From positions 558,001 to 622,000 of the forward strand of contig NZ_JALQDG010000003.1 of assembly GCF_023631325.1 (NCBI RefSeq): a stretch of 64,000 nt of DNA, in the 5' to 3' direction. The DNA comes from Caballeronia sp. INDeC2. Its GTDB lineage: Bacteria; Pseudomonadota; Gammaproteobacteria; Burkholderiales; Burkholderiaceae. Positions 40,606 to 48,843 of this stretch are shown piece by piece; the stretch's first letter is position 1, and each line of letters opens with the position of its first letter. The notes under the pieces are model-generated. The model saw only the letters and a program-made list of their open reading frames with translations, was not told where the DNA came from and ran no database searches. The position numbers were made by a program, and so were the translations under genes.

Positions 40606-41181
40606 ATGTCCACATCGTCTACTGTAAAAGCCGATTCGAACCGGTCCACGGATGCTTTTGTCCTCGATGTCGAAAAAATTCGCGCCGATGCGCGTCAGCA
40701 CATGGATGAAGGCGCGGTGACGGAAGGGTACGGCGCCGACCGCGAGACGGTCCTGAAGCTGCTCAACGACTCGCTTGCCACGGAAATCGTCTGCACGCTG
40801 CGCTACAAGCGCCACTATTTCATGGCGAAGGGCATTCACTCGGAAGCCGTCGCGCAGGAGTTTCTCGAGCACGCGAACGAGGAACAAGAGCACGCCGATT
40901 CGCTCGCCGAGCGCATCGTGCAACTGGGCGGTGCGCCGAACTTCGCGCCCGACGGTTTGTCGTCGCGTTCGCATTCCGAGTACAACGAAGGCAAGGATCT
41001 GATCGATATGATCCGCGAGAATCTGATCGCGGAGCGCATCGCGATCGATACGTATCGCGAGATCATCCGCTATCTCGGCGACAAGGATGTCACGACGCGA
41101 CGCATCTTCGAGGACATTCTGGCTGTCGAGGAAGAGCACGCCGACGACATGGCGGATCTGCTGGAAGGCCGTAACGGGTAA
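40606..41181 (+). CDS. Bacterioferritin/Dps-like ferritin-fold protein
   Basis: 191 residues forming a four-helix ferritin-like bundle. Carboxylate iron ligands are seen in order: SLATEIVCTLRYKRHYFMAK, EFLEHANEEQEHADSLAERI (ExxH), NLIAERIAIDTYREIIRY and ILAVEEEHADDMADLL (ExxH). It is soluble and should oxidise or store iron or protect against peroxide. The stretch upstream (40,406 to 40,605) may hold its own promoter. It sits beside stress-type genes (DUF1328, entericidin) and a two-component pair. Confidence 0.85.
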   Translation: MSTSSTVKADSNRSTDAFVLDVEKIRADARQHMDEGAVTEGYGADRETVLKLLNDSLATEIVCTLRYKRHYFMAKGIHSEAVAQEFLEHANEEQEHADSLAERIVQLGGAPNFAPDGLSSRSHSEYNEGKDLIDMIRENLIAERIAIDTYREIIRYLGDKDVTTRRIFEDILAVEEEHADDMADLLEGRNG

Positions 41182-41278
41182 GAGCGATGCAGCCGGATAT
41201 GCTGTGGGCATATCCGGCCGCTTGCATGACATGGCCGATCAACTACTACAAGAGCGTCCGGCAGCGCGGACGACGCGA

Positions 41279-41911
41279 ATGATTCGAGTCTTGATAGCCG
41301 ACGACCACGCGATCGTGCGCAGCGGATTCAGGCAGTTCGTCGTGGACGAGCCCGACATGGAAGTCGCCGGCGAGGCCGCTACCGGCGACGAAGCCATTGC
41401 GCTCGTGCGCGCGCAGGCGTTCGATGTCGTGCTGCTCGATATCGCGATGCCGGACAAGAACGGCGTCGACACCTTGCGCGTCATCAAGCAGATCCGGCCG
41501 GAGCAGGGCGTGCTGATGCTTTCGGGCTTTCCGGAGAGCCAGTACGCGATCAACCTGCTGAAGGCGGGCGCGAACGGCTATCTGAACAAGGACGCCGCGC
41601 CTGAAGAGATCGTCCGTGCGATCCGCACGGTAGCGCGCGGGCATCGTTATCTGTCCGAGTTCATCGCGGATGCGCTCGCCGACAAGCTCGACAAGCCCGC
41701 CGCGGAACGGCCGCACGAGTTGCTGTCGGAGCGCGAGTTCCAGATCTTCTGCAAGCTCGCGGGCGGCCAGATTCCGACGGAAATCGCGCAGGAACTGCAT
41801 CTGTCGGTGAAGACGGTGAGCACGTATCGCGCGCGCGTGCTCGAAAAAATGCGGCTCTCCAATAACGCCGATCTCACGTATTACGCGATCAAGAACGGTC
41901 TGATCGAATAG
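41279..41911 (+). CDS. NarL/LuxR-type response regulator
   Basis: 210 residues from ATG 41279 (MIRVLIADDHAIVRSGFRQF). The receiver has the acidic pair (ADDH) and the phospho-acceptor Asp in DVVLLDIAMPDKNG, and its Lys in GYLNKDAAPEEI. The DNA-binding part is LSEREFQIFCKLAGGQIP followed by LHLSVKTVSTYRARVLEKM. Longer in-frame starts exist (41,231) but have no better ribosome site. Likely partner of the HisKA_3 kinase at 38,359. A receiver-only gene follows 46 bp on. Confidence 0.87.
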   Translation: MIRVLIADDHAIVRSGFRQFVVDEPDMEVAGEAATGDEAIALVRAQAFDVVLLDIAMPDKNGVDTLRVIKQIRPEQGVLMLSGFPESQYAINLLKAGANGYLNKDAAPEEIVRAIRTVARGHRYLSEFIADALADKLDKPAAERPHELLSEREFQIFCKLAGGQIPTEIAQELHLSVKTVSTYRARVLEKMRLSNNADLTYYAIKNGLIE

Positions 41912-41957
41912 CGGCGCACCGTTCGAAATCCGCGAGCATTGCCGGAGGGCGCCCGAC

Positions 41958-42398
41958 GTGGGCAATCACATCACCACTGACGACCGAAGCGGACAACCGG
42001 GCGCGCGGCGCTCGCCGCTCGCGGTGTTGCTGATCGAGGACTCGCCGCTGATCCGCCGCAGCCTGACCGAGGCGATCGAAGCGCTCGGGCCGTGGCGCGT
42101 GAGCGCGTTCGCCGATGCGCCTGACGACGCGATCGCGCTTTTGTCGGCGCAGGCGTTCGATGCGGTGATCGTCGATCTGCAACTGAAGCGCGGATCGGGC
42201 ATCGACGTGCTCGCGTGGCTGAAAGAACGCGGCGCGGCGCGCCTGCAAAGCGCGTTCGTTGCCGTGCTCACGAATCACGCGCTGCCGACCTATCGCGAGC
42301 GCTGCCTGCAATACGGCGTGCGTCACTTCTTCGACAAGTCGCTCGAATTCGATCGCGTGCTCGACGCGCTGTGCGACTACGCACGCGCGCGCGGCTGA
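41958..42398 (+). CDS. Single-domain response regulator
   Basis: 146 residues starting at GTG 41958, with GGAGGG 9 nt upstream. It is a receiver domain only: VLLIEDSPLIRRSL (acidic pair), AVIVDLQLKRGSGIDVLA (phospho-Asp) and HFFDKSLEFDRVLDAL (Lys). There is no output domain, so it should act by protein contact or phosphotransfer, perhaps as a sink for the neighbouring kinase. It converges on the MFS gene with a 5-bp gap. Confidence 0.85.
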   Translation: MGNHITTDDRSGQPGARRSPLAVLLIEDSPLIRRSLTEAIEALGPWRVSAFADAPDDAIALLSAQAFDAVIVDLQLKRGSGIDVLAWLKERGAARLQSAFVAVLTNHALPTYRERCLQYGVRHFFDKSLEFDRVLDALCDYARARG

Positions 42399-42403
42399 AT
42401 CTT

Positions 42404-43600
42404 CTATTGCCGATCGCGACCGCGCCAGTGGCTGAAGCCGGCGAGACCCGTCGCCGTGAGACCGGCGAGACAGACGCCCGTCCAGCCCATCGCCTGCCAC
42501 GCGAGCGAGGCGATTCCCGAACCCAGCGCCCCGCCGATGAAATAAGCCACCATGTACACCGTATTCACGCGGCTGCGCGCGTCGGGCTTTAGCGCGTAGA
42601 TGCGCGACTGATTCGAAATCTGCGCGGCCTGCACGCCGACATCGAGCACGATCACGCCGACGACCAGCCCCGCGATGCTCGTCGCCGAGAACGCGAACAC
42701 GACAAACGACAACGCGACGAGCCCGATGCATAGCGAGATGACGGCGCGCGGGCCGCGCTTGTCGGCGGATTTTCCGGCGAGCGGCGCGGCCAGCGCGCCC
42801 GCCGCGCCGACGATGCCGAAGAGCCCCGCCGCCTGCGGACCCATGTGAAACGGCTCGCCCGCGAGCAGCAGCGTGAGCACCGACCAGAAGATGCTGAACG
42901 CCGCGAAGAGCGCGCCGCCGGTGAGCGACGCCTCGCGCAACGCACGGTTTTCCACCGCAAGATGCCACATCGAGCCGAGCAGTTTGCCGTAACCGAGGGT
43001 CGAGGTCGGCCGGCTTTTCGGGAGCCGCGCGATCACGACGGCCGCCAGTGCGATCGTTGCGAGCACGGATGCGCCGAACACGGCCCGCCAGCCGAAATAC
43101 TGCGCGACGAAGCCCGACACCGTGCGCGCGAGCAGGATGCCAAGCAAAAGCCCGCTCATCACCGTGCCCACGGCGTGGCCGCGCTCGGCGGCGGGCGCGA
43201 GCTCGGCGGAGAAGGGCACGGCCTGCTGCGCGATCGTCGATACGATGCCGATCGCGAGACTCGCCGCGATCAGGACGACGAGCGTCGGCGCGCTCGCCGC
43301 GACCACGAGCGACGCGCCGAGCGCCGCGAGTTGCAGCAGGATCAGGAGACGCCGGTCGAAGCGGTCGCCGAGCGGCGCGAGCACGAGCATGCCGAGCGCG
43401 TAGCCGAGTTGCGTCGAGGCGGGCACCGCGCCGATCAGCCGGGCGTCGTCGGGAAAACTCGCGCGGAAGTCGCCGAGCAGCGGCTGATTGAAATAGATGT
43501 TCGCGACCGAGACGCCCGCGATGGTCGCGAGCAGCCACAGCGTGGCGCGCGAATAGTGCGGATGGCGCGCCGGAGGATTCGATTGCGGCGGATTGGGCAT
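42404..43600 (-). CDS. Major facilitator superfamily transporter (YgaY-like)
   Basis: 398 residues, 12 expected helices. IAGVSVANIYFNQPLLGDFR near residue 30 and the loop LVLAPLGDRFDRRLLIL (motif A, GDRFDRR) are typical of the YgaY/NepI-like DHA1 exporters. The centre shows FSIFWSVLTLLLAGEPFHMG. The substrate is unknown. It is followed leftward by no partner; the phosphodiesterase gene lies 33 bp upstream on the same strand, so the two may form an operon. Confidence 0.85.
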   Translation of the reverse strand: MPNPPQSNPPARHPHYSRATLWLLATIAGVSVANIYFNQPLLGDFRASFPDDARLIGAVPASTQLGYALGMLVLAPLGDRFDRRLLILLQLAALGASLVVAASAPTLVVLIAASLAIGIVSTIAQQAVPFSAELAPAAERGHAVGTVMSGLLLGILLARTVSGFVAQYFGWRAVFGASVLATIALAAVVIARLPKSRPTSTLGYGKLLGSMWHLAVENRALREASLTGGALFAAFSIFWSVLTLLLAGEPFHMGPQAAGLFGIVGAAGALAAPLAGKSADKRGPRAVISLCIGLVALSFVVFAFSATSIAGLVVGVIVLDVGVQAAQISNQSRIYALKPDARSRVNTVYMVAYFIGGALGSGIASLAWQAMGWTGVCLAGLTATGLAGFSHWRGRDRQ

Positions 43601-43633
43601 GGATCGAAGACGCGCGAGCGCCGCAGAGTGTCG

Positions 43634-44434
43634 TCAGAAAGGCTGCGGGCCGCCGCCCTGCTCGACGCTCATGCAATGCGTGACGAGTCCGAGATCGGCG
43701 CGCCACAGATGCAGGCCGAACGCCGGCGGCTCCATGACGAACGCGTCGGGGCCGTCGGGTTTCAGTTGCAGCGCTACCTGATGCGCGGTCGACGGCGCGC
43801 ACCATGCGAGCGTGCCGCCGAACCGCGCGCTGATCGCCCGATGCACATGACCGCACACGATGCGCTCGACGTTCGAATGACGGCGCACGAGCGTATCGAG
43901 CGTGCGGCTGTCGTCGGGCGCGAGGCGAATGTCGTCCATGAAGCCGATGCCGCACGCGACGGGCGGATGATGCATGCCGATGACCACGGGCCGGTCGCGG
44001 CAGCCGTCGAGTTGCGCTTCGAGCCAGCCGAGGCGCGTGGCGCAAAGACGGCCCGCGCCCGAGCCGGGATCGAGCGTGTCGAGCGCGATCACGCGGACGC
44101 CGCCGACATCGAATGCGTATTGCACGAAGCCGTCGTGGCCCGTGAGTTCCGGGCGATCGCCGAACACCGCGCGCAGGTTCGCGCGGTCGTCGTGATTGCC
44201 GACCATGACGCGCCACGGTACCGCGAGCGTATCGAGGAGCGTGCGCAGATTCCGGTATTCGTCGATGCCGCCCGCATCGACCAGATCGCCCGTGACAAGC
44301 ACGGCGTCGGGGCGCGGATCGAGCGCATTGAGCACGCCGATCGCGCGGGCGAGAAAGGCGGCCGTGTCGACGCGGCCGTAGGCGAGCGTGCCCGGCGCCG
44401 TGATATGCAGATCGCTGATCTGGGCGAGCAGCAT
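43634..44434 (-). CDS. CpdA-like metallophosphoesterase
   Basis: 266 residues of the class III cyclic-nucleotide phosphodiesterase type. All metal-binding motifs are present: AQISDLHI (DxH), LVTGDLVDAG (GD), VMVGNHDD (GNHD), VVIGMHHPP and IVCGHVHRAI (GHxH). It would hydrolyse 3',5'-cAMP or related phosphodiesters in the cytoplasm. Read leftward between a small lipoprotein gene and the MFS gene. Confidence 0.87.
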   Translation of the reverse strand: MLLAQISDLHITAPGTLAYGRVDTAAFLARAIGVLNALDPRPDAVLVTGDLVDAGGIDEYRNLRTLLDTLAVPWRVMVGNHDDRANLRAVFGDRPELTGHDGFVQYAFDVGGVRVIALDTLDPGSGAGRLCATRLGWLEAQLDGCRDRPVVIGMHHPPVACGIGFMDDIRLAPDDSRTLDTLVRRHSNVERIVCGHVHRAISARFGGTLAWCAPSTAHQVALQLKPDGPDAFVMEPPAFGLHLWRADLGLVTHCMSVEQGGGPQPF

Positions 44435-44470
44435 GCGCGTGGATCTCCTAGTCGCGGGCGGTTTAGACTC

Positions 44471-44827
44471 TCAATCGTCGGATGCTGCGACCGGTGGCTT
44501 GGGCGCGAGTTTCGCGGGAACGAGCCACTGGAAGCCTGTCATCGACGTCTCGTTGAACGTGCATTCTGCTGCTGCGGGCACTTGCGCCGGCTTGGTGGCG
44601 GGCGGCTTCGGCGGCGTCTGGATCGTGCCGTGCACGACCACCCGCAGGCCATGATAACTCGCGCCGGAACCGGTGATTTTCAGCGGCGCGCTGGCGGCGT
44701 CGGGATAATCCGCGCGCACCTTGTCCTTGCAGGCGTCGACGTTCTTGTAATAGGACGTGCAGCCGGCGAGATAAGCGAGCGGAATCGAGAGCAGGACGAG
44801 CAGCAGTTGGCGGGTGCGATGGTTCAT
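44471..44827 (-). CDS. Small lipoprotein of unknown function
   Basis: 118 residues. The signal LLLVLLSIPLAYLAGC ends in a lipobox Cys. The mature part has three more Cys (DACKDKV, AAECTF) and ends in a Pro/Ala/Lys-rich tail (PPKPPATKPAQVPAAA within it). I do not recognise the family. It lies 36 bp upstream of the phosphodiesterase gene, in the same direction. Confidence 0.65.
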   Translation of the reverse strand: MNHRTRQLLLVLLSIPLAYLAGCTSYYKNVDACKDKVRADYPDAASAPLKITGSGASYHGLRVVVHGTIQTPPKPPATKPAQVPAAAECTFNETSMTGFQWLVPAKLAPKPPVAASDD

Positions 44828-45006
44828 CGATGAATTCGGTCGGTGCCCGATGCCGCGAAGGGATCGGAGCGAAAAGAGGACGGGGCGAAACTTTATATCA
44901 TGCGCCGCGCGCGGGTTGGGCCGGGCGCTTGTTTTATCGCGCGATGCGGTAGCACAATCGGCACTGTCATTCGATCAGCGCGTTGCGCACGATGGAGGCG
45001 ACCGCC

Positions 45007-45276
45007 ATGCAGAAGGACATCGAAGTAGGCGACTACCTGCTTGCGTTGCAGGCCACGCCCCGGCCCATCGCGGCCGATGGCGATGCGCAGGGTTTTGCGA
45101 TCCGCGTGCGCGTGACGCGGCTCGACCGAAAACCCGTGCACGGTTCGACACTCGCCGACGATTCCGGGGAGATGACGGGTGACCACGGGCCGTTCGAGAC
45201 CGTTGCCGAGGCGGTCGCGCACGGCGAGGCGTGGGGGCGGCATTACGTGGCGCGCGTGCTGGGACATGCGGTGTAG
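45007..45276 (+). CDS. Hypothetical small soluble protein
   Basis: 89 residues. I choose ATG 45007 (MQKDIEVGDYLLALQATP) because GGAGG lies 8 nt before it; an ATG at 44,992 would add 5 residues. The sequence is well mixed and ends ETVAEAVAHGEAWGRHYVAR, like small Burkholderia proteins of unknown function. No motif recognised. Confidence 0.6.
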   Translation: MQKDIEVGDYLLALQATPRPIAADGDAQGFAIRVRVTRLDRKPVHGSTLADDSGEMTGDHGPFETVAEAVAHGEAWGRHYVARVLGHAV

Positions 45277-45382
45277 CGGCGGGCCGCGTAAGAGGGGAAG
45301 TGGTCCCCGCGTCAGGCGGGTGCAGCGCGGCGAAGGGGACCGCTAGACTCTGTTCATCGACCGGACCATCGCCGAGGCCGCC

Positions 45383-45595
45383 ATGACGCCCGTTGCTCTC
45401 TATATCACCCCGAACTACATTGCGTCGGTGCGCAGCGGCAAGACGCGCGACTGCTTTGGCGGAACGGTGCGGTTCATCGGTGTGGATGCGTTGCCGTTCG
45501 ATATCGAGCATGTGTGCCTGCTCGATCGCGATACGGCGATCGAGGCGCTGTTCGATGCGGTGAGGGATGCGGAGCGGCTGTTGAATGCGGTGTAA
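45383..45595 (+). CDS. Hypothetical small soluble protein
   Basis: 70 residues (MTPVALYITPNYIASVRSGK and on to LDRDTAIEALFDAVRDAERL), with GAGG 5 nt before the ATG. Balanced composition suggests a real gene. No family is recognised and there is no clear operon partner. Confidence 0.55.
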   Translation: MTPVALYITPNYIASVRSGKTRDCFGGTVRFIGVDALPFDIEHVCLLDRDTAIEALFDAVRDAERLLNAV

Positions 45596-45673
45596 GGGAG
45601 CTGCTTCGACGGTCAGGAGGACCAAGGCCGCTCGCCTGCTCCGCATCAACACCTGAAAGATGTTCCGTTATGG

Positions 45674-46383
45674 CTAAAACTGCTTCGGCTCGAAGCCCGA
45701 AACGTCGAACTCCAACGTTCGATTGCCTTGCTGGAAGAACGTCGCTTCAAAGCGCACACGTTTCGCCTTCAGCATCGACGCGTAGAACTTGTCGAATGGT
45801 TCTATAAACAGAAGCGTCGAATCGCTGTCGGACGGTTCGGTCGCGGAGAAGCTTTGGCCGTTTGCATCGTCGAACCGAACCGTGACGCTGCAGGAACGGA
45901 TGTGGCAAAGAAATTGCCCACGTTCGATTTGAAGCAATACATCTTTTCCGTGCCGGACGTGTTTTCTCAAGGTGAGTATCGAGTGCTGAGGGCCGCCGTA
46001 GGGGAAGTCGAACGTTAATTCGTTCGTGCTTATTACATAGGCGAACTTGTTGGTTCCATTTTGCATCGAGTCGGGCCGCTGCTCGTAATGCCAGTGCGGG
46101 CGCGGCGCCGCAGGTGTGGCGTTGTTTGAAGCTCCCGTTGCTGCTTGCGTGGATGTCGATGCGCCACTGGCGGGAAGGGCAGCAGACGGGATTGGTGCCG
46201 TTTCGGAATCAGGGCTGGTAAGCCGAGGAAGGACGCCGCCGATGATAAAAAGCACAATCAACGCTAGTACTATTTTGGCGAACAGTGAGGTGCGCTTTAC
46301 CGGATTCTGTATTCCGCACTTCGGGCAGACCTTGGCTTGATCGCTGACTTCGGTACCGCATTCCCGGCATTTTTTAGCGCCAT
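45674..46383 (-). pseudogene. Zinc-ribbon membrane protein with a frameshift next to its start
   Basis: The main frame gives a zinc ribbon (KKCRECGTEVSDQAKVCPKC), one membrane helix (AKIVLALIVLFIIGGVLP), a Ser/Ala linker and a beta-rich domain ending FDVSGFEPKQF, about 235 residues. There is no usable start in this frame. An ATG at 46383 with ACGGAG upstream lies in another frame. One more A in the A6 run (46,370-46,375) would join them as MALKKCREC, an ideal start. So either the gene is broken by a one-base loss, or the run was miscounted, or it varies. The C-terminal domain is not recognised. Confidence 0.6.
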
Positions 46384-46770
46384 TATGTTTCTCCGTCCAC
46401 GCTTGCAGCCAGCCTTAATGAGAAAACACAGCTTGGCTATGCTTGGTAAACATAGGTCAATTCAACTCAAGCTGAATGTGAAAAAATCGGAGGACTGCGG
46501 ATTGTTTGAGTCCGAGAAATCCTCGGGGAGAAAGATTCGTTTTGCGAGCAGAAATACGTTTCTAAGCGGCAGGGACGGACGAATTCTGAATCTCGGTTCT
46601 GGCCGGCGGCGGGTTTGAACCGGGCTATCGATTACCGCAGCATGCGTTACGGAGCGCGCTATAGCTGATGGACGTGAAGTGCCTGTGGGAAGATTAATTC
46701 GGGCGTATCTCGCGATGCCCCACAAAAGCCTCGGCAGTCAACAGTCGAGCTTTACCGTCGCTCGCAAAAC
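46384..46770. other. Gene-free stretch left of the prophage
   Basis: No credible frame is found. Around 46,600-46,665 the minus strand has a T-arm-like GGTTCAAACC and a D-arm-like AGCTATAGC, which may be a very decayed tRNA, but the arms do not pair properly. Confidence 0.35.
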
Positions 46771-46803
46771 AAAAAGCCCCGAGAGCGTTACGCTGCCGGG
46801 GCC
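46770..46803 (-). terminator. Rho-independent terminator of the tRNA-Leu locus
   Basis: GCCCCG at 46776-46781 pairs with CGGGGC at 46797-46802. Leftward the stem is followed by TTTTTGTTTTG. It lies 40 bp past the tRNA-Leu 3' end and was probably the tRNA terminator before the prophage inserted. Confidence 0.75.
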
Positions 46804-46842
46804 TTCGATAAAACCTGAGTGTCACATCGCTTGCAAACCACT

Positions 46843-46898
46843 TGGTGCCGGGGACCGGACTCGAACCGGCAAGCCGTGAGGCGGCGGATTTTAAGTCC
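46843..46898 (-). other. Prophage attachment site: displaced 3' part of tRNA-Leu(TAA)
   Basis: Read leftward: GGACTTAAAATCC (anticodon stem-loop, anticodon TAA), a variable arm, then GGTTCGAGTCC (T arm) and the acceptor end with CCA at 46845-46843. The 5' half of a tRNA (acceptor and D arm) is absent; integrated DNA begins directly beyond 46,898. Integration into tRNA 3' ends leaves such a fragment at one junction, and the complete tRNA gene should stand at the other end, right of 64,000. Confidence 0.85.
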
Positions 46899-46903
46899 TA
46901 ACC

Positions 46904-46923
46904 CACTGTGTATACGAACAGTG
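46904..46923. promoter_or_regulatory. LexA-type palindrome 1 next to att
   Basis: CTGT-GTATACGA-ACAG (46906-46921), extended to CCACTG/CAGTGG at both flanks. CTGT-N8-ACAG is the LexA box of gamma- and beta-proteobacteria. It lies 8 bp inside the prophage boundary and 100 bp past the integrase stop codon, not in an obvious promoter. Confidence 0.5.
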
Positions 46924-46970
46924 GTTGAGCAAGGCTCCGACGGAAATATAAGGCTCTGCGGGCGGCGCGA

Positions 46971-46990
46971 TACTGTATATAAAAACAGTG
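46971..46990. promoter_or_regulatory. LexA-type palindrome 2 next to att
   Basis: CTGT-ATATAAAA-ACAG (46973-46988), almost the E. coli LexA consensus. Both copies are followed by TGG and lie 67 bp apart. They could bind LexA, or be arm-type sites for integrase or excisionase. Confidence 0.55.
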
Positions 46991-47023
46991 GATGACGATA
47001 GGTTGGCAGAAAAATGCACACCC

Positions 47024-48013
47024 CTATCTGCCTCCTATCTTCTCGATCGCCGTCGTCAGTTTCTCGGTGACGAGATGGCTGTAGCGCTTCGTCGAAACGA
47101 TCGATAGATGCCCGAGCACGCCACCTACGGTGAAGAGGTCGACGCCTGCGTTGATCATCTCCGACGCAGCCGCGTGGCGCAAGTCATGGAAATGCGTCGT
47201 TGGGAAACCGGCGGCGCCGCGCGCGGCCTCGAAGTGATTCCCGAACACGTTTGCATTGACTGTGAAGCGCACGCGGCGCGCGAGCACGGCGATGCGCGGG
47301 TGGATCGGCACGATACGCGGTTTCCCGTTCTTCGTGTCCGTCAGCACGAAGCCCTTCTTTGTCACCTTGGCGCGCAGGATCTCCGACTTGCGCATGCCGG
47401 AATAGAACGCGATGCGGATTCCGGCGCGCACCTCTCGGTGCTTGCATGCCCGCGCGATCAGCAGCATCTCGCGCCGCTGCGGGTAGTGGTGGCGCTCGTT
47501 GCTCACAGACGGCATGGCGATGCGCGCGGTTTGATCCTCGGACAGCATGCCGACCTTGTGGGCGTATTTGATCGCCGCGCGCAGGTAGGCGAGCGTGTTG
47601 CGAATAGAAGCATCTGTCAGCGGGCGTTTCGGCATGCCGCGATGATCCTTTGCGGCGCGCATATATCCGACGAAGCGAATTGACCAGTCGTGGAGATCGA
47701 GCGCGTCCTGATCGGCATACTCGGCGCTCCATTTCTGAAGAATACGGATTCGCTTCACCGCATCCTTCCAACCATCCTTTTTATCGGCGACGTGCTTGCG
47801 CACACAGTCGCCGATCGTTACCGTCGCGCGGCGCTCGCCGTTCGCGATCGCATAGATCTCGGCTTCCCATCGCCTGGCTAAACCGTCTGCCTCTGCGGAA
47901 GAAACTCCATGAGGGAGAAGCTTGGTTTGGCGGATACGTTCGCCCTTGATGATCCGATTGAACGTCCACCGGTAGCGCTTGCGGCCGTTTTTTGTAATGG
48001 TTTCGATTGGCAT
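47024..48013 (-). CDS. Phage integrase (tyrosine recombinase)
   Basis: 329 residues. Catalytic residues are all visible: Arg208 in FYSGMRKSE, His276 and Arg279 in HFHDLRHAAAS, His302 in GVLGHLSIVSTKRYSH, and the nucleophile Tyr311. An N-terminal arm-binding region (about 1 to 60) and a core-binding SAM-like domain (65 to 165) precede the catalytic domain. It should integrate and, with the adjacent excisionase-like protein, excise the prophage at tRNA-Leu(TAA). It is the last gene of the long leftward PL transcript, 125 bp from att, as in lambda. Confidence 0.95.
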   Translation of the reverse strand: MPIETITKNGRKRYRWTFNRIIKGERIRQTKLLPHGVSSAEADGLARRWEAEIYAIANGERRATVTIGDCVRKHVADKKDGWKDAVKRIRILQKWSAEYADQDALDLHDWSIRFVGYMRAAKDHRGMPKRPLTDASIRNTLAYLRAAIKYAHKVGMLSEDQTARIAMPSVSNERHHYPQRREMLLIARACKHREVRAGIRIAFYSGMRKSEILRAKVTKKGFVLTDTKNGKPRIVPIHPRIAVLARRVRFTVNANVFGNHFEAARGAAGFPTTHFHDLRHAAASEMINAGVDLFTVGGVLGHLSIVSTKRYSHLVTEKLTTAIEKIGGR

Positions 48014-48186
48014 GATTCGAGGTAGACGTAGAGCGATTGCAGGTCGTAAACGTGCGTCTTGCGCGTGAGTTTGAAGCGTTGAATGAACTGGCCTTCGACG
48101 TCGAGCCGGCTGATCAGGTGCGCCGGCACGCCGAGTATCTCGGCAGCTTCCTTGGCGGTCACTCGCTTTCCGGATGCGATTCCCAT
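47878..48186 (-). CDS. Excisionase-like helix-turn-helix protein
   Basis: 102 residues. The first 60 form a MerR/excisionase-type winged helix (VTAKEAAEILGVPAHLISRL and then FKLTRKTHVYDLQSLYVYLE). The last 45 codons overlap the integrase gene in another frame and have a less convincing composition, so the functional part is N-terminal. The position directly upstream of int fits Xis or a control factor for excision. Confidence 0.65.
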   Translation of the reverse strand: MGIASGKRVTAKEAAEILGVPAHLISRLDVEGQFIQRFKLTRKTHVYDLQSLYVYLESCQSKPLQKTAASATGGRSIGSSRANVSAKPSFSLMEFLPQRQTV

Positions 48187-48246
48187 GTCTGGCTCTCCAG
48201 ATACGCGCGCGTCACGCGCATGAATTCTTCGATGTTGCTGGTCACT

Positions 48247-48843
48247 TCAATCCTTCAGTTCTTTCTCAGCCTCTGCCAGCGCTGCGTTCAACTCAGTCAT
48301 GGCCGCGTGCGATCCGCCTAGACGGTCCGGATGATGAACTGCTGCTCGACGGCGATACTCGGCGCTGATCACTGCCATGTCACGGACGTGCGCCGCCACT
48401 CCTAGCACCTCGCGCCACGTTCGCGAGGCACCGGGTGCCGGCAGGGCAGCGAAGCCAGTAAAGGCTGCGGCCATCATGTCCCCCGTCCCCCATCTAGCTA
48501 TTCCGCGGAGAGCGTCGATCGTCTTTACGATCGCGTGCATGTTGTGCTCGACCTTGTCCCAGCGGTCGCATGCAAAGCACATCTGTTTTCCATCGAGAGT
48601 GAAGTAAGCGGCCACGCCTTCGTCCTCTAGTTTGCGATAGCTCGCGTATGGCAAACCGTCCTGGCGCAGCGGAATATTTGTCGAGATCACGAGATTCATA
48701 CCGCCGAGCCGGCGAACCTCGGCAATGAGGTTGTCGCGCGCGACCGCGAATGTCGCGTTGAACGCGGCGCGGCCTCGCCGGTGCGGCGCGGTGCGAGGCC
48801 GGCCTTCGGGCCATTGAAGTGGGTAAGCTGTCGTTTCGCTCAA
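48247..48843 (-). CDS. Phage protein with C-terminal J domain
   Basis: 198 residues if the TTG at 48843 is used; AGGAG lies 8 nt before it and it overlaps the upstream stop (TTGA). The last 40 residues form a short J domain with the key HPD (SAEYRRRAAVHHPDRLGGSH). The middle contains an IPLRQDGLPYASYRKLED segment shared by Burkholderia phage proteins I recall. J proteins stimulate DnaK-type chaperones; lambda also relies on host DnaJ for replication. Role otherwise unknown. Confidence 0.65.
   Translation of the reverse strand: MSETTAYPLQWPEGRPRTAPHRRGRAAFNATFAVARDNLIAEVRRLGGMNLVISTNIPLRQDGLPYASYRKLEDEGVAAYFTLDGKQMCFACDRWDKVEHNMHAIVKTIDALRGIARWGTGDMMAAAFTGFAALPAPGASRTWREVLGVAAHVRDMAVISAEYRRRAAVHHPDRLGGSHAAMTELNAALAEAEKELKD

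Noticed and set aside
46595..46665. A second tRNA or tRNA pseudogene
   Set aside because: T-loop-like and D-arm-like words are present on the minus strand, but the stems do not pair and no acceptor stem is found.
46843..46920. A complete tRNA-Leu gene
   Set aside because: Only the part from the anticodon stem to CCA is tRNA-like; the DNA beyond is prophage sequence with a LexA-type palindrome.
47878..48013. C-terminal 45 residues of the excisionase-like protein as a functional domain
   Set aside because: This part overlaps the integrase start region and has a composition like a frame-shifted reading; only the N-terminal HTH is supported.
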